Origin: an uncultured Kangiella sp. | GTDB taxonomy: Bacteria > Pseudomonadota > Gammaproteobacteria > Enterobacterales > Kangiellaceae | Assembly: GCA_947503345.1 (NCBI GenBank) | Contig: CANNCW010000003.1 | Coordinates: forward strand, 292,977 to 356,976 | Length of the DNA: 64,000 bases | Direction of reading: 5' to 3' | Shown here: piece by piece, positions 18,822-28,092 of the stretch | Layout of the letters: every line of letters starts with the position of its first letter | How positions within the stretch are numbered: the stretch's first letter is position 1 | The notes under the pieces: model-generated | What the model was told of the DNA's origin: nothing | The model's input: only the letters and a program-made list of their open reading frames with translations | The model's database searches: none | Position numbers and translations under genes: made by a program

Positions 18822-19352
18822 CTACTTCTTCTTAGCTTCTTTACGAACAATATGCTCATCAACGTAGCGTACACCTTTGCCTTTATATGGCTCTGGTGGA
18901 CGGTAAGCGCGAATCTTCGCCGCTACTTCGCCAACTGCTTGCTTGTCCGCACCCTTGATCACAAGTTCAGTTTGCGAAGGCGCTTCAACTGTAATGCCCG
19001 CAGGAACTTCGTGAACCACTGGGTGTGAGAAACCTAGGGTTAAGTTAACTTTATTACCTTGAACGTTTGCACGGTAACCAACACCCACTAACTGAAGCTT
19101 CTTCTCGAAACCATCAGTAACGCCAACAACCATGTTGTTAACTAATGAGCGGAAAGTACCCGCCATTGCCCAGTTAGTAGCTGATTCAGAAGGAGCGAAA
19201 GTTACTTCACCATCTTCTACTTTGATAACTACGTCTTGGTGCATTGTTTGTTCAAGAGTCGTTTTTGAACCTTTAACACTGATCACGCCGTTGTTGATAT
19301 TTACATCAACACCAGAAGGAATAGATACAGCGCTTTTTGCTACACGTGACAT
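18822..19352 (-). CDS. rplF: 50S ribosomal protein L6
   Basis: L6 sits near the factor-binding stalk base and the sarcin-ricin loop. The 176 residues form two homologous domains. Signatures are [18 protein letters not shown] at the start, [19 protein letters not shown] in the middle and [17 protein letters not shown] near the end. It is 12 nt downstream of rpsH in the spc operon. Confidence 0.99.
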   Translation of the reverse strand: MSRVAKSAVSIPSGVDVNINNGVISVKGSKTTLEQTMHQDVVIKVEDGEVTFAPSESATNWAMAGTFRSLVNNMVVGVTDGFEKKLQLVGVGYRANVQGNKVNLTLGFSHPVVHEVPAGITVEAPSQTELVIKGADKQAVGEVAAKIRAYRPPEPYKGKGVRYVDEHIVRKEAKKK

Positions 19353-19364
19353 CTTAAATTCCCC

Positions 19365-19757
19365 TTACGCTACAGTACAGATGACTTCACCACCGTGACC
19401 CGCTTTACGCGCAGCACGATCGCTCATGACACCTTTTGAAGTTGAAATAATTGAAACACCTAAACCGCCAATTACTTTTGGTAATTCGTCTACTTTCTTA
19501 TAGATACGTAGACCTGGACGACTAACACGTTTCAACTGATCAATTACTGGACGACCTTGATGATATTTCAATTCAACCGTCATAGTCGCTTTGACTTCGT
19601 CAGAAACGCTATAACCAGAAATGAAACCTTCATCAGCCAATACTTTAGCAATTGATGCTTTTAATTTTGAAGCAGGCATGTTTACGTTCTTCTTCGCAGC
19701 AGCTTGGCCGTTACGAATACGAGTCAACATATCTGCAATAGGATCTTGCATACTCAT
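19365..19757 (-). CDS. rpsH: 30S ribosomal protein S8
   Basis: S8 binds the central domain of 16S rRNA and in E. coli is the translational repressor of the spc operon, acting at rplE. The 130-residue length equals E. coli. It starts [20 protein letters not shown] and ends with the family's [20 protein letters not shown]. It is between rpsN and rplF. Confidence 0.99.
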   Translation of the reverse strand: MSMQDPIADMLTRIRNGQAAAKKNVNMPASKLKASIAKVLADEGFISGYSVSDEVKATMTVELKYHQGRPVIDQLKRVSRPGLRIYKKVDELPKVIGGLGVSIISTSKGVMSDRAARKAGHGGEVICTVA

Positions 19758-19772
19758 GATCTATTCTCCCGA

Positions 19773-20078
19773 CTACCAGCTTGCTTTAACTAAACCAGGA
19801 ACGTCACCTTTCATCGCGTGCTCACGTAATTTGTTACGGCAAAGACCGAATTTACGTAAGTAAGCGTGAGGACGACCCGTTACACGACAACGATTGCGTT
19901 GACGGCTTGGACTTGCATCACGTGGCAACTTTTGCAATTTAACTTGTGCTTCCCAAACCTGCTCTTCAGTAGACTCTGGATTGTTAATGATTGCTTTAAG
20001 TTCTGCACGCTTTGCAGCGTATTTAGCAACTGTTTTGGTGCGCTTTAGTTCGCGCTGAACCATAGATGTTTTAGCCAT
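19773..20078 (-). CDS. rpsN: 30S ribosomal protein S14 (long, zinc-free type)
   Basis: The 101-residue length is that of the long gammaproteobacterial S14, which lacks the paired CXXC zinc motifs of the short form. It begins [15 protein letters not shown] and carries [20 protein letters not shown]. It belongs to the 30S head. It is 10 nt after rplE and 15 nt before rpsH. Confidence 0.98.
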   Translation of the reverse strand: MAKTSMVQRELKRTKTVAKYAAKRAELKAIINNPESTEEQVWEAQVKLQKLPRDASPSRQRNRCRVTGRPHAYLRKFGLCRNKLREHAMKGDVPGLVKASW

Positions 20079-20088
20079 TGCGCGTTCC

Positions 20089-20628
20089 TTATGATTTCAA
20101 TGGGAAGTTGAACGCATCTAATAAAGCACGCCCTTCTTCGTTGTTAGCTGCAGTCGTAGTGATGGTAATGTCCATACCACGGATTTTATCAACTTTGTCA
20201 TAATCAATTTCAGGGAAAATGATTTGCTCTTTGATACCTACAGAATAGTTACCGCGACCGTCGAATGATTTAGGGTTTAAACCACGGAAGTCACGAATAC
20301 GAGGAATCGCAATTGAAATGAAACGCTCAAGGAATTCCCACATACGCTCACCGCGTAGGGTTACCTTACAGCCAATTGGATAATCATCACGAATTTTAAA
20401 GCCAGCAACAGATTTACGAGCTTTAGTGATAATTGGTTTTTGGCCTGATATTGCGGTCATGTCATTGACTGCGTGTTCCAGTATTTTCTTGTCCGCAATA
20501 GCTTCACCTAGACCCATGTTAATGGTGATCTTGGAAATGCGTGGGACTTGCATAACTGACTTGAAACCAAACTTCTCTTGAAGTTGGTCTACAACAGTCT
20601 CTTTATAAAAGTTGTGCAGTTTCGCCAT
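20089..20628 (-). CDS. rplE: 50S ribosomal protein L5
   Basis: L5 binds 5S rRNA and forms the B1b bridge with S13. The 179 residues match E. coli in length and include [37 protein letters not shown] and [14 protein letters not shown]. In E. coli the S8 repressor site overlaps its start; the 40-nt spacer upstream is available for such a structure but I could not identify one. Confidence 0.99.
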   Translation of the reverse strand: MAKLHNFYKETVVDQLQEKFGFKSVMQVPRISKITINMGLGEAIADKKILEHAVNDMTAISGQKPIITKARKSVAGFKIRDDYPIGCKVTLRGERMWEFLERFISIAIPRIRDFRGLNPKSFDGRGNYSVGIKEQIIFPEIDYDKVDKIRGMDITITTTAANNEEGRALLDAFNFPLKS

Positions 20629-20668
20629 CTTTAAATTACCTATTTAAAATAAACTAAAGGCAGAGCGA

Positions 20669-20986
20669 TTAAATCGCGCCGCCAGTTTTCTTAAAGAAGC
20701 GTGACTTAGAACCATCTTCAACCTTAATGCCAACTCGGTCAGCTTTACCAGTTTCAGGGTTATAAATCGCTACGTTCGATAAATCTAACGCGGCTTCTTT
20801 TTCTACGATACCGCCCTCAACAGGCATACCGTCAGCACCTTGACTTGGTTTTTGGTGTTTCTTAACCAAGTTAATGCCTTGAACAATCACGCGGCCGTTA
20901 GGTAAAACCTGGCTTACAGTGCCACGCTTACCTTTATCTTTGCCTGCGATTACGATGACTTCGTCGTCTTTCTTAATCTTTTGCAT
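20669..20986 (-). CDS. rplX: 50S ribosomal protein L24
   Basis: L24 is an early 50S assembly protein. I place the start at the ATG at 20986, giving 105 residues beginning [20 protein letters not shown] (the KOW motif), as in E. coli (104). A GAGAGAT ribosome-binding site precedes it. A longer reading from 21019 would add 11 residues of unrelated character and overlap rplN by 20 nt, so it is rejected. Confidence 0.97.
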   Translation of the reverse strand: MQKIKKDDEVIVIAGKDKGKRGTVSQVLPNGRVIVQGINLVKKHQKPSQGADGMPVEGGIVEKEAALDLSNVAIYNPETGKADRVGIKVEDGSKSRFFKKTGGAI

Positions 20987-20999
20987 GATCTTATCTCTC

Positions 21000-21368
21000 T
21001 TACAATACTTCAGGTGCAAGTGATACGATCTTCATGAACTTGTCACCACGTAATTCACGTGTAACAGGTCCAAAAATACGAGTACCGATTGGTTGCAAGT
21101 TACTGTTCAACATCACAGCAGCGTTACCGTCAAACTTGATCAAAGATCCGTCTGGACGACGTACGCCTTTACGAGTACGAACAACAACTGCGTTCAACAC
21201 GTCACCTTTTTTAACTTTACCGCGTGGAATCGCTTCTTTTACGCTCACCTTGATAACGTCACCAACGTTAGCATAACGGCGATGCGAACCACCCAGCACT
21301 TTAATACACATTACTCGACGAGCGCCTGAATTATCGGCTACGTCTAGCATTGACTGCATCTGGATCAT
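21000..21368 (-). CDS. rplN: 50S ribosomal protein L14
   Basis: L14 contacts 16S rRNA in bridge B5/B8. The 122 residues start [20 protein letters not shown] and include GRKVKKGD-like [11 protein letters not shown] (here [11 protein letters not shown]) and [10 protein letters not shown]. coli has 123. It is the first gene of the spc operon, preceded by its own promoter and by the S10-operon terminator. Confidence 0.99.
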   Translation of the reverse strand: MIQMQSMLDVADNSGARRVMCIKVLGGSHRRYANVGDVIKVSVKEAIPRGKVKKGDVLNAVVVRTRKGVRRPDGSLIKFDGNAAVMLNSNLQPIGTRIFGPVTRELRGDKFMKIVSLAPEVL

Positions 21369-21406
21369 GGTTTTCTCCGCTTAAACCCGCGCTAAAATGG
21401 CGCGAG

Positions 21407-21412
21407 AGTATA
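21407..21412 (-). promoter_or_regulatory. -10 box of the spc-operon promoter
   Basis: On the minus strand TATACT (21407-21412) is followed by a GC-rich CTCGCGCC discriminator, about 40 nt before the rplN start. The -35 region overlaps the 3' side of the upstream terminator and is weak (TAGGAT at 17-nt spacing). Position agrees with the E. coli spc promoter, between rpsQ and rplN. A CGCGCC...GCGCG hairpin lies at the 5' end of the predicted message. Confidence 0.6.
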
Positions 21413-21423
21413 CCATTAAATTT

Positions 21424-21467
21424 CTAAAAATCCTAACCCCAAGCCAAACTTTCTTACTTGGGGTTAG
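21424..21467 (-). terminator. S10-operon terminator
   Basis: A perfect 11-bp inverted repeat (CTAACCCCAAG at 21433-21443 with CTTGGGGTTAG at 21457-21467) with a 13-nt loop, followed on the minus strand by GATTTTTAG. It lies just after rpsQ, the last gene of the S10 operon, and before the spc promoter. Confidence 0.88.
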
Positions 21468-21480
21468 CCGATATAGCTAA

Positions 21481-21738
21481 TTAGTTAGCCTTCTCAACAA
21501 TCTCAACCAAAGTAAAAGACTTGGTTTTTGAAAGTGGACGGCACTCAGCTACCTTAACTACATCACCCATATTGCACTCATTAGCTTCATCGTGAGCGTG
21601 GATCTTAGAAGAACGTTTCATGAATTTCCCGTATAAAGGGTGCTTCACTTGACGCTCGATAAGAACCGTAATGGACTTATCCATTTTATTACTTACGACT
21701 TTGCCTTGTAATGTGCGTTGAATTGAATCAGTGCTCAT
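21481..21738 (-). CDS. rpsQ: 30S ribosomal protein S17
   Basis: S17 is a primary 16S rRNA-binding protein of the OB-fold type. The 85 residues include [18 protein letters not shown] and [19 protein letters not shown]. It is the last gene of the S10 operon and its start overlaps the rpmC stop by one base. Confidence 0.99.
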   Translation of the reverse strand: MSTDSIQRTLQGKVVSNKMDKSITVLIERQVKHPLYGKFMKRSSKIHAHDEANECNMGDVVKVAECRPLSKTKSFTLVEIVEKAN

Positions 21739-21929
21739 TATGAACCCGCCTTTTCGTTGATGATGGTTTTAACACGAGCGATATCACGACGAATTTGACG
21801 CACTTCGTGAGTCGTTTCCATCTGGCCCGTAGCCTTTTCCATACGCTTCTTGAACTGTTCTTGTAACAACTCGATAAGTTGTACATTTAGCTCTTCAACG
21901 CTTTTTTCTCTCAAATCTACAGCTTTCAT
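21738..21929 (-). CDS. rpmC: 50S ribosomal protein L29
   Basis: L29 lies at the peptide exit and helps dock trigger factor and SRP through L23. The 63-residue length equals E. coli. It starts [15 protein letters not shown] and has the conserved [16 protein letters not shown] helix. Both ends overlap neighbours by one base (TAATG), showing tight coupling. Confidence 0.99.
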   Translation of the reverse strand: MKAVDLREKSVEELNVQLIELLQEQFKKRMEKATGQMETTHEVRQIRRDIARVKTIINEKAGS

Positions 21930-22336
21930 TACATCACCGTACGTTTAACGAAAGTAGTTTTGAAAGGTAATTTAGCCGCTGCCAAAGCAAATGCTTCACG
22001 CGCCAAACCTTCATCAATACCTTCTACTTCATATAACATGCGACCTGGTTGAATCTGTGCTACCCAGTACTCAACAGAACCTTTACCTTTACCCATACGA
22101 ACTTCTAATGGTTTTTTAGTAATTGGTTTGTCAGGGAATACACGGATGTAAACTTTACCTTGACGCTTCATGTGACGAGTCATGGCACGACGTGCAGCTT
22201 CGATTTGACGAGCTGTCATACGGCCACGGCCTGTTGCTTTTAATCCGAATTCGCCGAAGCTTACGTTCATGGTTTGAGAACCACGGTTACGAAGCTTATG
22301 TTGCTTACGGAATTTAGTTCTTTTAGGTAATAACAT
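21929..22336 (-). CDS. rplP: 50S ribosomal protein L16
   Basis: L16 contacts the A-site tRNA elbow and is needed late in 50S assembly. The 135 residues start [14 protein letters not shown] and include [17 protein letters not shown] and the [13 protein letters not shown] block with the arginine hydroxylated by RoxA in E. coli nearby (PGRMLYE). It is 12 nt after rpsC. Confidence 0.99.
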   Translation of the reverse strand: MLLPKRTKFRKQHKLRNRGSQTMNVSFGEFGLKATGRGRMTARQIEAARRAMTRHMKRQGKVYIRVFPDKPITKKPLEVRMGKGKGSVEYWVAQIQPGRMLYEVEGIDEGLAREAFALAAAKLPFKTTFVKRTVM

Positions 22337-22348
22337 TATTCGCTACCC

Positions 22349-23050
22349 CTACTTCTTAGCTCGTGGTGCGGCTTTACGACGACGAGGTTTTTTATCTTCT
22401 TTTGGTTCAACAATTTCTTGACCAGGAAGAACTTCGCCTTTGAAAATCCACACTTTAATACCGATGATGCCGTAAGTAGTCAAAGCTTCACAGTGTGCAT
22501 AATCGATGTTCGCACGAAGTGTATGCAAAGGTACACGACCTTCACGATACCATTCAGAACGAGCAATCTCAGCACCGCCAAGACGACCACTAACTTGGAT
22601 TTTGATACCTTCTGCACCAGCACGCATAGCGTTTTGTACCGCACGCTTCATAGCGCGACGGAACATAACACGACGCTCTAATTGCTGAGCAACGTTATCA
22701 CCAACCAATTTAGCATCTAATTCAGGCTTACGAATTTGCTCAACTGAAACTTGAGCAGGTACGCCAGCCATGTTGCTAACTTTAGCGCGTAACTTCTCGA
22801 TATCTTCACCTTTCTTACCGATGACGATACCAGGACGAGCTGTGTGAATAGTCACACGGATTGCTTTCGCAGGACGCTCGATGTCGATACGTGAAACTGA
22901 AGCACTCTTCAATTCACTTACCAACCAGTTACGGATTTTAATATCACCTTCAAGGTTATCCGCATATTCGCCGCGCTCGGCATACCAAGTAGCTGTATGC
23001 TTTTTAACGATACCTAAGCGGATACCATTAGGATGTACTTTTTGACCCAT
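22349..23050 (-). CDS. rpsC: 30S ribosomal protein S3
   Basis: S3 forms the mRNA entry pore with S4 and S5. The 233-residue length equals E. coli. It begins [20 protein letters not shown], contains the KH domain with [12 protein letters not shown], and ends in a basic tail [12 protein letters not shown]. It is between rplV and rplP in the S10 operon. Confidence 0.99.
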   Translation of the reverse strand: MGQKVHPNGIRLGIVKKHTATWYAERGEYADNLEGDIKIRNWLVSELKSASVSRIDIERPAKAIRVTIHTARPGIVIGKKGEDIEKLRAKVSNMAGVPAQVSVEQIRKPELDAKLVGDNVAQQLERRVMFRRAMKRAVQNAMRAGAEGIKIQVSGRLGGAEIARSEWYREGRVPLHTLRANIDYAHCEALTTYGIIGIKVWIFKGEVLPGQEIVEPKEDKKPRRRKAAPRAKK

Positions 23051-23060
23051 ACTATCTCTC

Positions 23061-23393
23061 CTAGTTATCCGATACTTTTACAGTAACGTGGCTTGATCTT
23101 TTCAAGATACGGTCGCCACGACCTTTAGCGCGCGGACGCATACGCTTAGCGGTTGCTGCTTCGTCAACGAAAATAGTCGAAACTTTTAATTCGTCAATGT
23201 CAGCACCTTCGTTGTGCTCAGCGTTTGCAATCGCAGACTCAAGAACCTTCTTGATAATTTTGCCAGCTTTTTTCGGGCTGAACTCAAGAATGTTCAATGC
23301 TTTCTCTACTGGTAAGCCGCGAATTTGATCTGCTACAAGACGCATTTTCTGTGCAGAGATGCTAGCGTTACGCAATTTTGCTGCTACTTCCAT
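23061..23393 (-). CDS. rplV: 50S ribosomal protein L22
   Basis: L22 has a globular surface domain and a beta-hairpin that narrows the exit tunnel; macrolide resistance mutations map there. The 110 residues are complete and include [20 protein letters not shown] and the hairpin [18 protein letters not shown]. It follows rpsS by 15 nt. Confidence 0.99.
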   Translation of the reverse strand: MEVAAKLRNASISAQKMRLVADQIRGLPVEKALNILEFSPKKAGKIIKKVLESAIANAEHNEGADIDELKVSTIFVDEAATAKRMRPRAKGRGDRILKRSSHVTVKVSDN

Positions 23394-23408
23394 CTTTCAC
23401 TCCTCGCC

Positions 23409-23687
23409 TTATCGCTTCTTAGCTTTTTTATCAACATCATGGCCATAGTAAGTACGAGTCATTACAAACTCACCTAACTTATGACCTACCATGTCTTCTG
23501 ATACGAAAACTGGTACGTGTTGACGACCATTGTGAACGGCAATCGTCAAACCAACCATTTCCGGGAAAACGGTAGAACGACGAGACCATGTTTTAATTGG
23601 CTTTTTAGAGCCAGAGGCCGCAGCTTCCTCAACCTTCTTCAATAAGTGAAGGTCAATGAAAGGGCCTTTCTTTAATGAACGTGCCAC
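23409..23687 (-). CDS. rpsS: 30S ribosomal protein S19
   Basis: S19 partners S13 in the 30S head. The 92-residue length equals E. coli. It starts [20 protein letters not shown] and includes [20 protein letters not shown] and [16 protein letters not shown]. It is 11 nt downstream of rplB. Confidence 0.99.
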   Translation of the reverse strand: MARSLKKGPFIDLHLLKKVEEAAASGSKKPIKTWSRRSTVFPEMVGLTIAVHNGRQHVPVFVSEDMVGHKLGEFVMTRTYYGHDVDKKAKKR

Positions 23688-23698
23688 TATGCTGTCCT

Positions 23699-24526
23699 CT
23701 ATTTCTTGTTACGGCGACGGACAATTAACTTGTCAGTACGCTTGTTTTTACGAGTTTTCTTACCCTTAGTAGGCGTGCCCCATGGAGATACAGGGTGACG
23801 ACCACCAGAAGTACGACCTTCACCACCACCATGCGGGTGATCTACCGGGTTCATCGCTACACCACGAACCGTAGGACGAACACCGCGCCATCTAGTGGCA
23901 CCGGCTTTACCTAGGCTACGAAGCATATGCTCTGAGTTACCTACTTCACCGATAGTCGCACGACCTTCGGCTAAAACTTTACGCATTTCGCCTGAACGTA
24001 AACGCAAAGTAACGTAAGCACCGTCACGAGCCACTAACTGAGCATAAGCACCAGCAGAACGTGCCATTTGAGCACCCTTGCCAGGTTTCATCTCGATGTT
24101 GTGGATAACTGTACCCGTTGGGATATTGCGCATTGGTAAAGCGTTACCCGGTTTGATCGGCGCTGCATCACCAGAAATAATCTGAGCACCAGCTTTAATG
24201 CCTTTAGGTGCGATGATGTAACGACGCTCACCGTCTGCATAGCAAACTAATGCGATGTGTGCAGAACGATTTGGATCATATTCCAAACGTTCAACTGTCG
24301 CAGGGATAGCATCTTTATTACGCTTAAAGTCGATCATACGGTAGTGTTGCTTATGACCACCACCAACGTGACGTACTGTGATACGACCGTTATTGTTACG
24401 ACCACCTTTTCTTGATTTCTTCTCTAACAGAGCGGCGTGAGGCTTACCTTTATGTAAGTCTTCGTTTACGACTTTAACGACGAAACGACGGCCCGGAGAA
24501 GTTGGTTTAGCTTTAATTACTGCCAT
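23699..24526 (-). CDS. rplB: 50S ribosomal protein L2
   Basis: L2 is needed for subunit association and peptidyl transfer. The 275 residues have [14 protein letters not shown] at the start and the hallmark [13 protein letters not shown] with the conserved His. The protein ends with a basic tail ([18 protein letters not shown]). E. coli has 273. It is 11 nt after rplW. Confidence 0.99.
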   Translation of the reverse strand: MAVIKAKPTSPGRRFVVKVVNEDLHKGKPHAALLEKKSRKGGRNNNGRITVRHVGGGHKQHYRMIDFKRNKDAIPATVERLEYDPNRSAHIALVCYADGERRYIIAPKGIKAGAQIISGDAAPIKPGNALPMRNIPTGTVIHNIEMKPGKGAQMARSAGAYAQLVARDGAYVTLRLRSGEMRKVLAEGRATIGEVGNSEHMLRSLGKAGATRWRGVRPTVRGVAMNPVDHPHGGGEGRTSGGRHPVSPWGTPTKGKKTRKNKRTDKLIVRRRNKK

Positions 24527-24537
24527 TTCTACTCTCC

Positions 24538-24831
24538 TTACTCAGCCACAAAGTCAAGATCTTGACCAGGCTTTAATGAAACGTAAGCTTTTTTCCAGTC
24601 AGCGCGTTTACCTTGCACCATACCGAATCGCTTAGTTTTACCTTTAACATTCAAAGTACGAACTGAATCGACTTCAACTTCAAACATCGTTTCAACAGCT
24701 TTTTTGATTTCACGCTTAGTAGCGTCAACTGCCACTTTGAAAACAAACTGGTTGTCTGTTTCAGCTAAAATCGTCGCTTTCTCAGAAACGTGAGGTGCCT
24801 TTAGGACTTTTAAGATTCTTTCTTGGTTCAT
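24538..24831 (-). CDS. rplW: 50S ribosomal protein L23
   Basis: L23 is the exit-site docking point for trigger factor and SRP. The 97 residues start [20 protein letters not shown] and include [20 protein letters not shown]. The ATG overlaps the rplD stop in an ATGA arrangement, so the two are translationally coupled. Confidence 0.99.
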   Translation of the reverse strand: MNQERILKVLKAPHVSEKATILAETDNQFVFKVAVDATKREIKKAVETMFEVEVDSVRTLNVKGKTKRFGMVQGKRADWKKAYVSLKPGQDLDFVAE

Positions 24832-25436
24832 CCTAATTTCTCCTCGATTTTCTTCACAGCAGCAACTGTCATAACGACTTTATCGAAACCGATTAAGCTA
24901 ACAGGATCGATAGCTTCAACGTCACGAACGTCAACTTTATGCAAGTTGCGAGAAGCTAAGAATAAGTTCTCGTCAACTGAATCAGTTACGATCAAAGCTT
25001 CTTTTGTGTTTAAATCTTTAAGTTTAGCCACAAGCTCTTTAGTCTTAGGAGCTTCAACGCCAAACTCTTCTACAACAATCAAACGCTCTTGACGAACTAA
25101 TTCGCTCAAGATGCTTTGGATTGCACCGCGATACATTTTCTTGTTCACTTTTTGCGTGTAGTCTTGAGGTTGTGCAGCAAAAGTTACACCACCTTTACGC
25201 CATAATGGAGAACGAATAGTACCAGCACGAGCTCGGCCAGAACCTTTCTGATTCCAAGGCTTTTTACCACCACCGCTAACAGCGCTACGGTTTTTCTGAG
25301 CGCGAGTACCCGCGCGAGCAGCTGCCATGTATGCAACAACTACTTGGTGAACTAACGGCTCGTTAAACTCACGACCGAAAGCCACATCAGAAACTTCAAG
25401 TGCGCCGCCAGTTGTTAAACTAATTTCCATAGTCAA
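24828..25436 (-). CDS. rplD: 50S ribosomal protein L4
   Basis: L4 lines the exit tunnel with a long loop and in E. coli represses its own operon by transcription attenuation and translation block at the S10 leader. The 202 residues include the tunnel-loop block [19 protein letters not shown]. Length is one more than E. coli. The structured S10 leader at 26453-26636 is the likely target of the same feedback here. Confidence 0.99.
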   Translation of the reverse strand: MTMEISLTTGGALEVSDVAFGREFNEPLVHQVVVAYMAAARAGTRAQKNRSAVSGGGKKPWNQKGSGRARAGTIRSPLWRKGGVTFAAQPQDYTQKVNKKMYRGAIQSILSELVRQERLIVVEEFGVEAPKTKELVAKLKDLNTKEALIVTDSVDENLFLASRNLHKVDVRDVEAIDPVSLIGFDKVVMTVAAVKKIEEKLG

Positions 25437-25447
25437 ACTCCTTAGGC

Positions 25448-26080
25448 TTATGCTTTCTCAGCAGGACGTACGATAACGTCACCGCCGGTAGCGCCAGGTA
25501 CGGCACCTTTGATTAATAACAAATTGCGTTCCGCATCAACACGTACAACTTCTAAAGTTTGTACTGTTACGCGTTCTGCACCCATGTGGCCAGACATTTT
25601 CTTACCTTTGAATACGCGGCCAGGCGTTTGGTTTTGACCAATCGAACCTGGAGCACGGTGAGAAACCGAGTTACCGTGAGTCGAATCTTGACCACGGAAA
25701 TTCCAACGTTTGATTGCGCCAGCGAAACCTTTACCTTTCGAAGTACCGGTTACGTCAACTTTTTGGCCAGCTTCAAAAGTTTCGACATTAATAGTGCCGC
25801 CAACTTCAAAACCTTCTAATGTATCTACACGAAACTCCCACAAACCACGTCCAGCTTCCACGCCCGCTTTCTTAAAGTGGCCTGCTTCTGCTTTAGTAAT
25901 ACGGTTTGCTTTACGGGTACCGGTAGTTACTTGAACCGCTTCATAACCGTCCACTTCAGTTGTTTTTAACTGAGCGATACGATTAGGATCGGCTTCTACT
26001 ACGGTCACGGGAATAGAAACGCCGTCTTCAGTGAAGACACGAGTCATACCACGCTTTATACCTACAATTCCGATAGCCAT
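25448..26080 (-). CDS. rplC: 50S ribosomal protein L3
   Basis: L3 reaches the peptidyl transferase centre. The 210 residues start [20 protein letters not shown] and include [18 protein letters not shown], with the glutamine methylated by PrmB in E. coli. It is the second gene of the S10 operon, 60 nt after rpsJ. Confidence 0.99.
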   Translation of the reverse strand: MAIGIVGIKRGMTRVFTEDGVSIPVTVVEADPNRIAQLKTTEVDGYEAVQVTTGTRKANRITKAEAGHFKKAGVEAGRGLWEFRVDTLEGFEVGGTINVETFEAGQKVDVTGTSKGKGFAGAIKRWNFRGQDSTHGNSVSHRAPGSIGQNQTPGRVFKGKKMSGHMGAERVTVQTLEVVRVDAERNLLLIKGAVPGATGGDVIVRPAEKA

Positions 26081-26140
26081 GTTTTAACCTCTAATATATG
26101 GTTATCAACCCAAATTCAGTGAGTGTTCAAACAATCAGTC

Positions 26141-26452
26141 TTATGTAAGACTAATTTGAACATCAACACCCGCTGCTAAATCTAATTTCATCAATGCATC
26201 AACTGTTTTTTCAGTTGGCTCAATGATGTCTACTAAACGCTTGTGAGTACGGATTTCATACTGATCACGAGCATCTTTATTCACGTGTGGTGAAATCAAG
26301 ATGGTGTAGCGCTCTTTACGAGTTGGTAAAGGAATAGGACCTTTAACCTGAGCACCAGTACGCTTAGCAGTGTTCACGATCTCTGAAGTTGATAAGTCAA
26401 TCAACTTGTGATCGAATGCTTTCAATCTGATTCGAATACGTTGCTTTGCCAT
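26141..26452 (-). CDS. rpsJ: 30S ribosomal protein S10 (NusE)
   Basis: S10 works in the 30S head and as NusE with NusB (encoded at 2204) in antitermination. The 103-residue length equals E. coli. It starts [19 protein letters not shown] and ends with [14 protein letters not shown]. It is the first gene of the S10 operon, behind a leader of about 185 nt with an attenuator-like hairpin. Confidence 0.99.
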   Translation of the reverse strand: MAKQRIRIRLKAFDHKLIDLSTSEIVNTAKRTGAQVKGPIPLPTRKERYTILISPHVNKDARDQYEIRTHKRLVDIIEPTEKTVDALMKLDLAAGVDVQISLT

Positions 26453-26486
26453 TGCAAAGAACTCCTAATTAACATTTAAAGAACAT

Positions 26487-26525
26487 AAAAAACCGCTCCA
26501 CCCTACTTCATTGAGGGGTGCGGTA
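26487..26525 (-). promoter_or_regulatory. Attenuator-like hairpin of the S10 leader
   Basis: On the minus strand ACCGCACCCCTC ... GGGTGGAGCGGT folds into an imperfect hairpin directly followed by six T residues (26487-26492), 35 nt before the rpsJ start. This has the form of the E. coli S10-leader hairpin at which L4 stimulates NusA-dependent termination. The analogy rests on position and shape, not on an alignment. Confidence 0.7.
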
Positions 26526-26642
26526 ACCATTTATTTATCAGACTCAAATCGAGCCTGTTGTTAGCAAAATCAATAACTTAAACAGATATTGCCCTGCAAG
26601 AACAACCCTAATTGTGGCAATGACGCCTACAAAGGGACGCGA

Positions 26643-26671
26643 ATTATATGGAAATTTATAAGGATATGCAA
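26643..26671 (-). promoter_or_regulatory. S10-operon promoter
   Basis: On the minus strand TTGCAT (26666-26671), a 17-nt spacer and a perfect TATAAT (26643-26648) are followed by TCGCGTCCC, a GC-rich discriminator. Transcription should start near 26636, giving a leader of about 185 nt before rpsJ, close to the 172 nt of E. coli. The -35 box touches the edge of the hairpin at 26671-26704. Confidence 0.85.
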
Positions 26672-26704
26672 GCCCAAAAGCCAATAAATTCAAGCTTTTG
26701 AGCT
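26671..26704 (-). terminator. Stem-loop after the DUF1501 gene
   Basis: An 11-bp stem with one G-U pair (26671-26681 with 26694-26704) and a 12-nt loop, about 20 nt downstream of the DUF1501 stop. It lacks a T-run, so it may protect the 3' end or act as a weak or Rho-assisted terminator, isolating the S10 promoter from the genes upstream. Confidence 0.5.
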
Positions 26705-26724
26705 AGGTAAGACTTATTGTAGAT

Positions 26725-28080
26725 TTACAGCATAAAATCGATCGCATTCGAATCGAATGAACCTAAATTTGGTAAAACCGTCGATATTTGCGAGCTGTCC
26801 ACATCAAACCAATCTAGAATAGGCTTGCTAAACTGTTCTACTGAAGTGGTTGGAATAATTCTTCCATCATTCCGATAATCATCTGGGCCGCCAATCTCAA
26901 GGCTCGGCATAGTGCCATAGATATCACCACCTCTAACAGCACCACCCATCAACAGTTGATGGTTTCCCCAAGCATGGTCAGTACCATCGCCATTGGAAGT
27001 TAATGTTCGACCAAATTCAGAGCTAGTAAAGCTGGTAACCGAATTTTCTACGCCTAACTCCACTGTTAAATCGTAGAAATATTTCATTGCTTGGCTAATT
27101 TGCCCTAATAGAGCTGGCTGTCTTGTATTTTGATCATCATGTGTATCAAAGCCTCCCATGGCTACATAGAAAACCTGCCTAGTCATTCCTAGCTGTTCTC
27201 TTACAGCTATCATTTTACCAACCATCTGTAAGCTTTCAGCTAACCGATTTCTAATTTCAGGCAGAGTGGTTGTAAACTCTGGTAACTCATTGACTAAACC
27301 GCCAACATCTTCTACTAACTGCATAGTCCGTTTTTGAGTACTCGCGAATTCTTGGGCAAAGGGATTGTCATAATCTTTTTCTAATAAAGCTTGAAATGCT
27401 ACTCTTCGATCTTCTGTCCAATTTCTGCCTGGTCTTACATAGTTATAGCGATCGAACCCATTCCTACCAATAGATATGTCTAAGTTTTGCTGACTAACAA
27501 GCCATTTTGACCGCCCATCAATTGCCATCCCTGTTAACAAAGGATAATTAATATTATCAGCGACCTTGTAATCCATTAGTCGTCCACCCCAACCGGTTTT
27601 AGTGGTATCAGGGTCACCATACCGCCATTGATCTTGCTGATCGTTATGTGAAAATAATTGACGAGGACGAGGTGTATTTGGATTCTCAAGTTGTGCTTTT
27701 GTCACTGGTTGAATGAGATTACCCACATTCGCCATAACGCCAAGCTTGCCATCAGAAAATAGCTGTTGCATTTCACTAAATGCTGGATGAAAGCCGAACT
27801 GAGCACCACCAGCGGTTAAAGGATTAATTGCCAATATATCCGACTTAGCTACTGCAAGATTTTGTCTAGATGCCGCATATTCGTCATACTCAAAGTCACT
27901 TCTGGGGATAACCATATTAAAACCATCATTTCCTCCTAAAAAGAAAATGTTAACAATAGCTTTATAGTCCGATGGGGGTTGAGTAGCGGCTATTAATGGT
28001 TGCGACCAATTCATCAAGCCTGCAGATGCAATAGTACCAGCGCCCAACTTAAAGAAATCTCTTCTATTAATTTTACTCAT
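26725..28080 (-). CDS. DUF1501 family exported protein (Tat signal)
   Basis: A 451-residue protein with a twin-arginine signal (NRRDFFKLGAGTIASAG) and the DUF1501 features: IFFLGGNDGFNMVIPRSD near the N-terminus, YVAMGGFDTHDDQ, and TSSEFGRTLTSNGDGTDHAWGN. These histidine and aspartate motifs resemble the alkaline-phosphatase/sulfatase superfamily, so a metal-dependent hydrolase in the periplasm is a reasonable guess. It lies 12 nt downstream of the DUF1800 gene. The DUF1800-DUF1501 pair is widespread, but its function is not known. Confidence 0.9.
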   Translation of the reverse strand: MSKINRRDFFKLGAGTIASAGLMNWSQPLIAATQPPSDYKAIVNIFFLGGNDGFNMVIPRSDFEYDEYAASRQNLAVAKSDILAINPLTAGGAQFGFHPAFSEMQQLFSDGKLGVMANVGNLIQPVTKAQLENPNTPRPRQLFSHNDQQDQWRYGDPDTTKTGWGGRLMDYKVADNINYPLLTGMAIDGRSKWLVSQQNLDISIGRNGFDRYNYVRPGRNWTEDRRVAFQALLEKDYDNPFAQEFASTQKRTMQLVEDVGGLVNELPEFTTTLPEIRNRLAESLQMVGKMIAVREQLGMTRQVFYVAMGGFDTHDDQNTRQPALLGQISQAMKYFYDLTVELGVENSVTSFTSSEFGRTLTSNGDGTDHAWGNHQLLMGGAVRGGDIYGTMPSLEIGGPDDYRNDGRIIPTTSVEQFSKPILDWFDVDSSQISTVLPNLGSFDSNAIDFML

Positions 28081-28092
28081 TGTTTTCGACTC

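Noticed and set aside
20987..21019. Longer N-terminus for rplX
   Set aside because: It would overlap rplN by 20 nt and adds residues not found in L24; the ATG at 20986 has a better ribosome-binding site.
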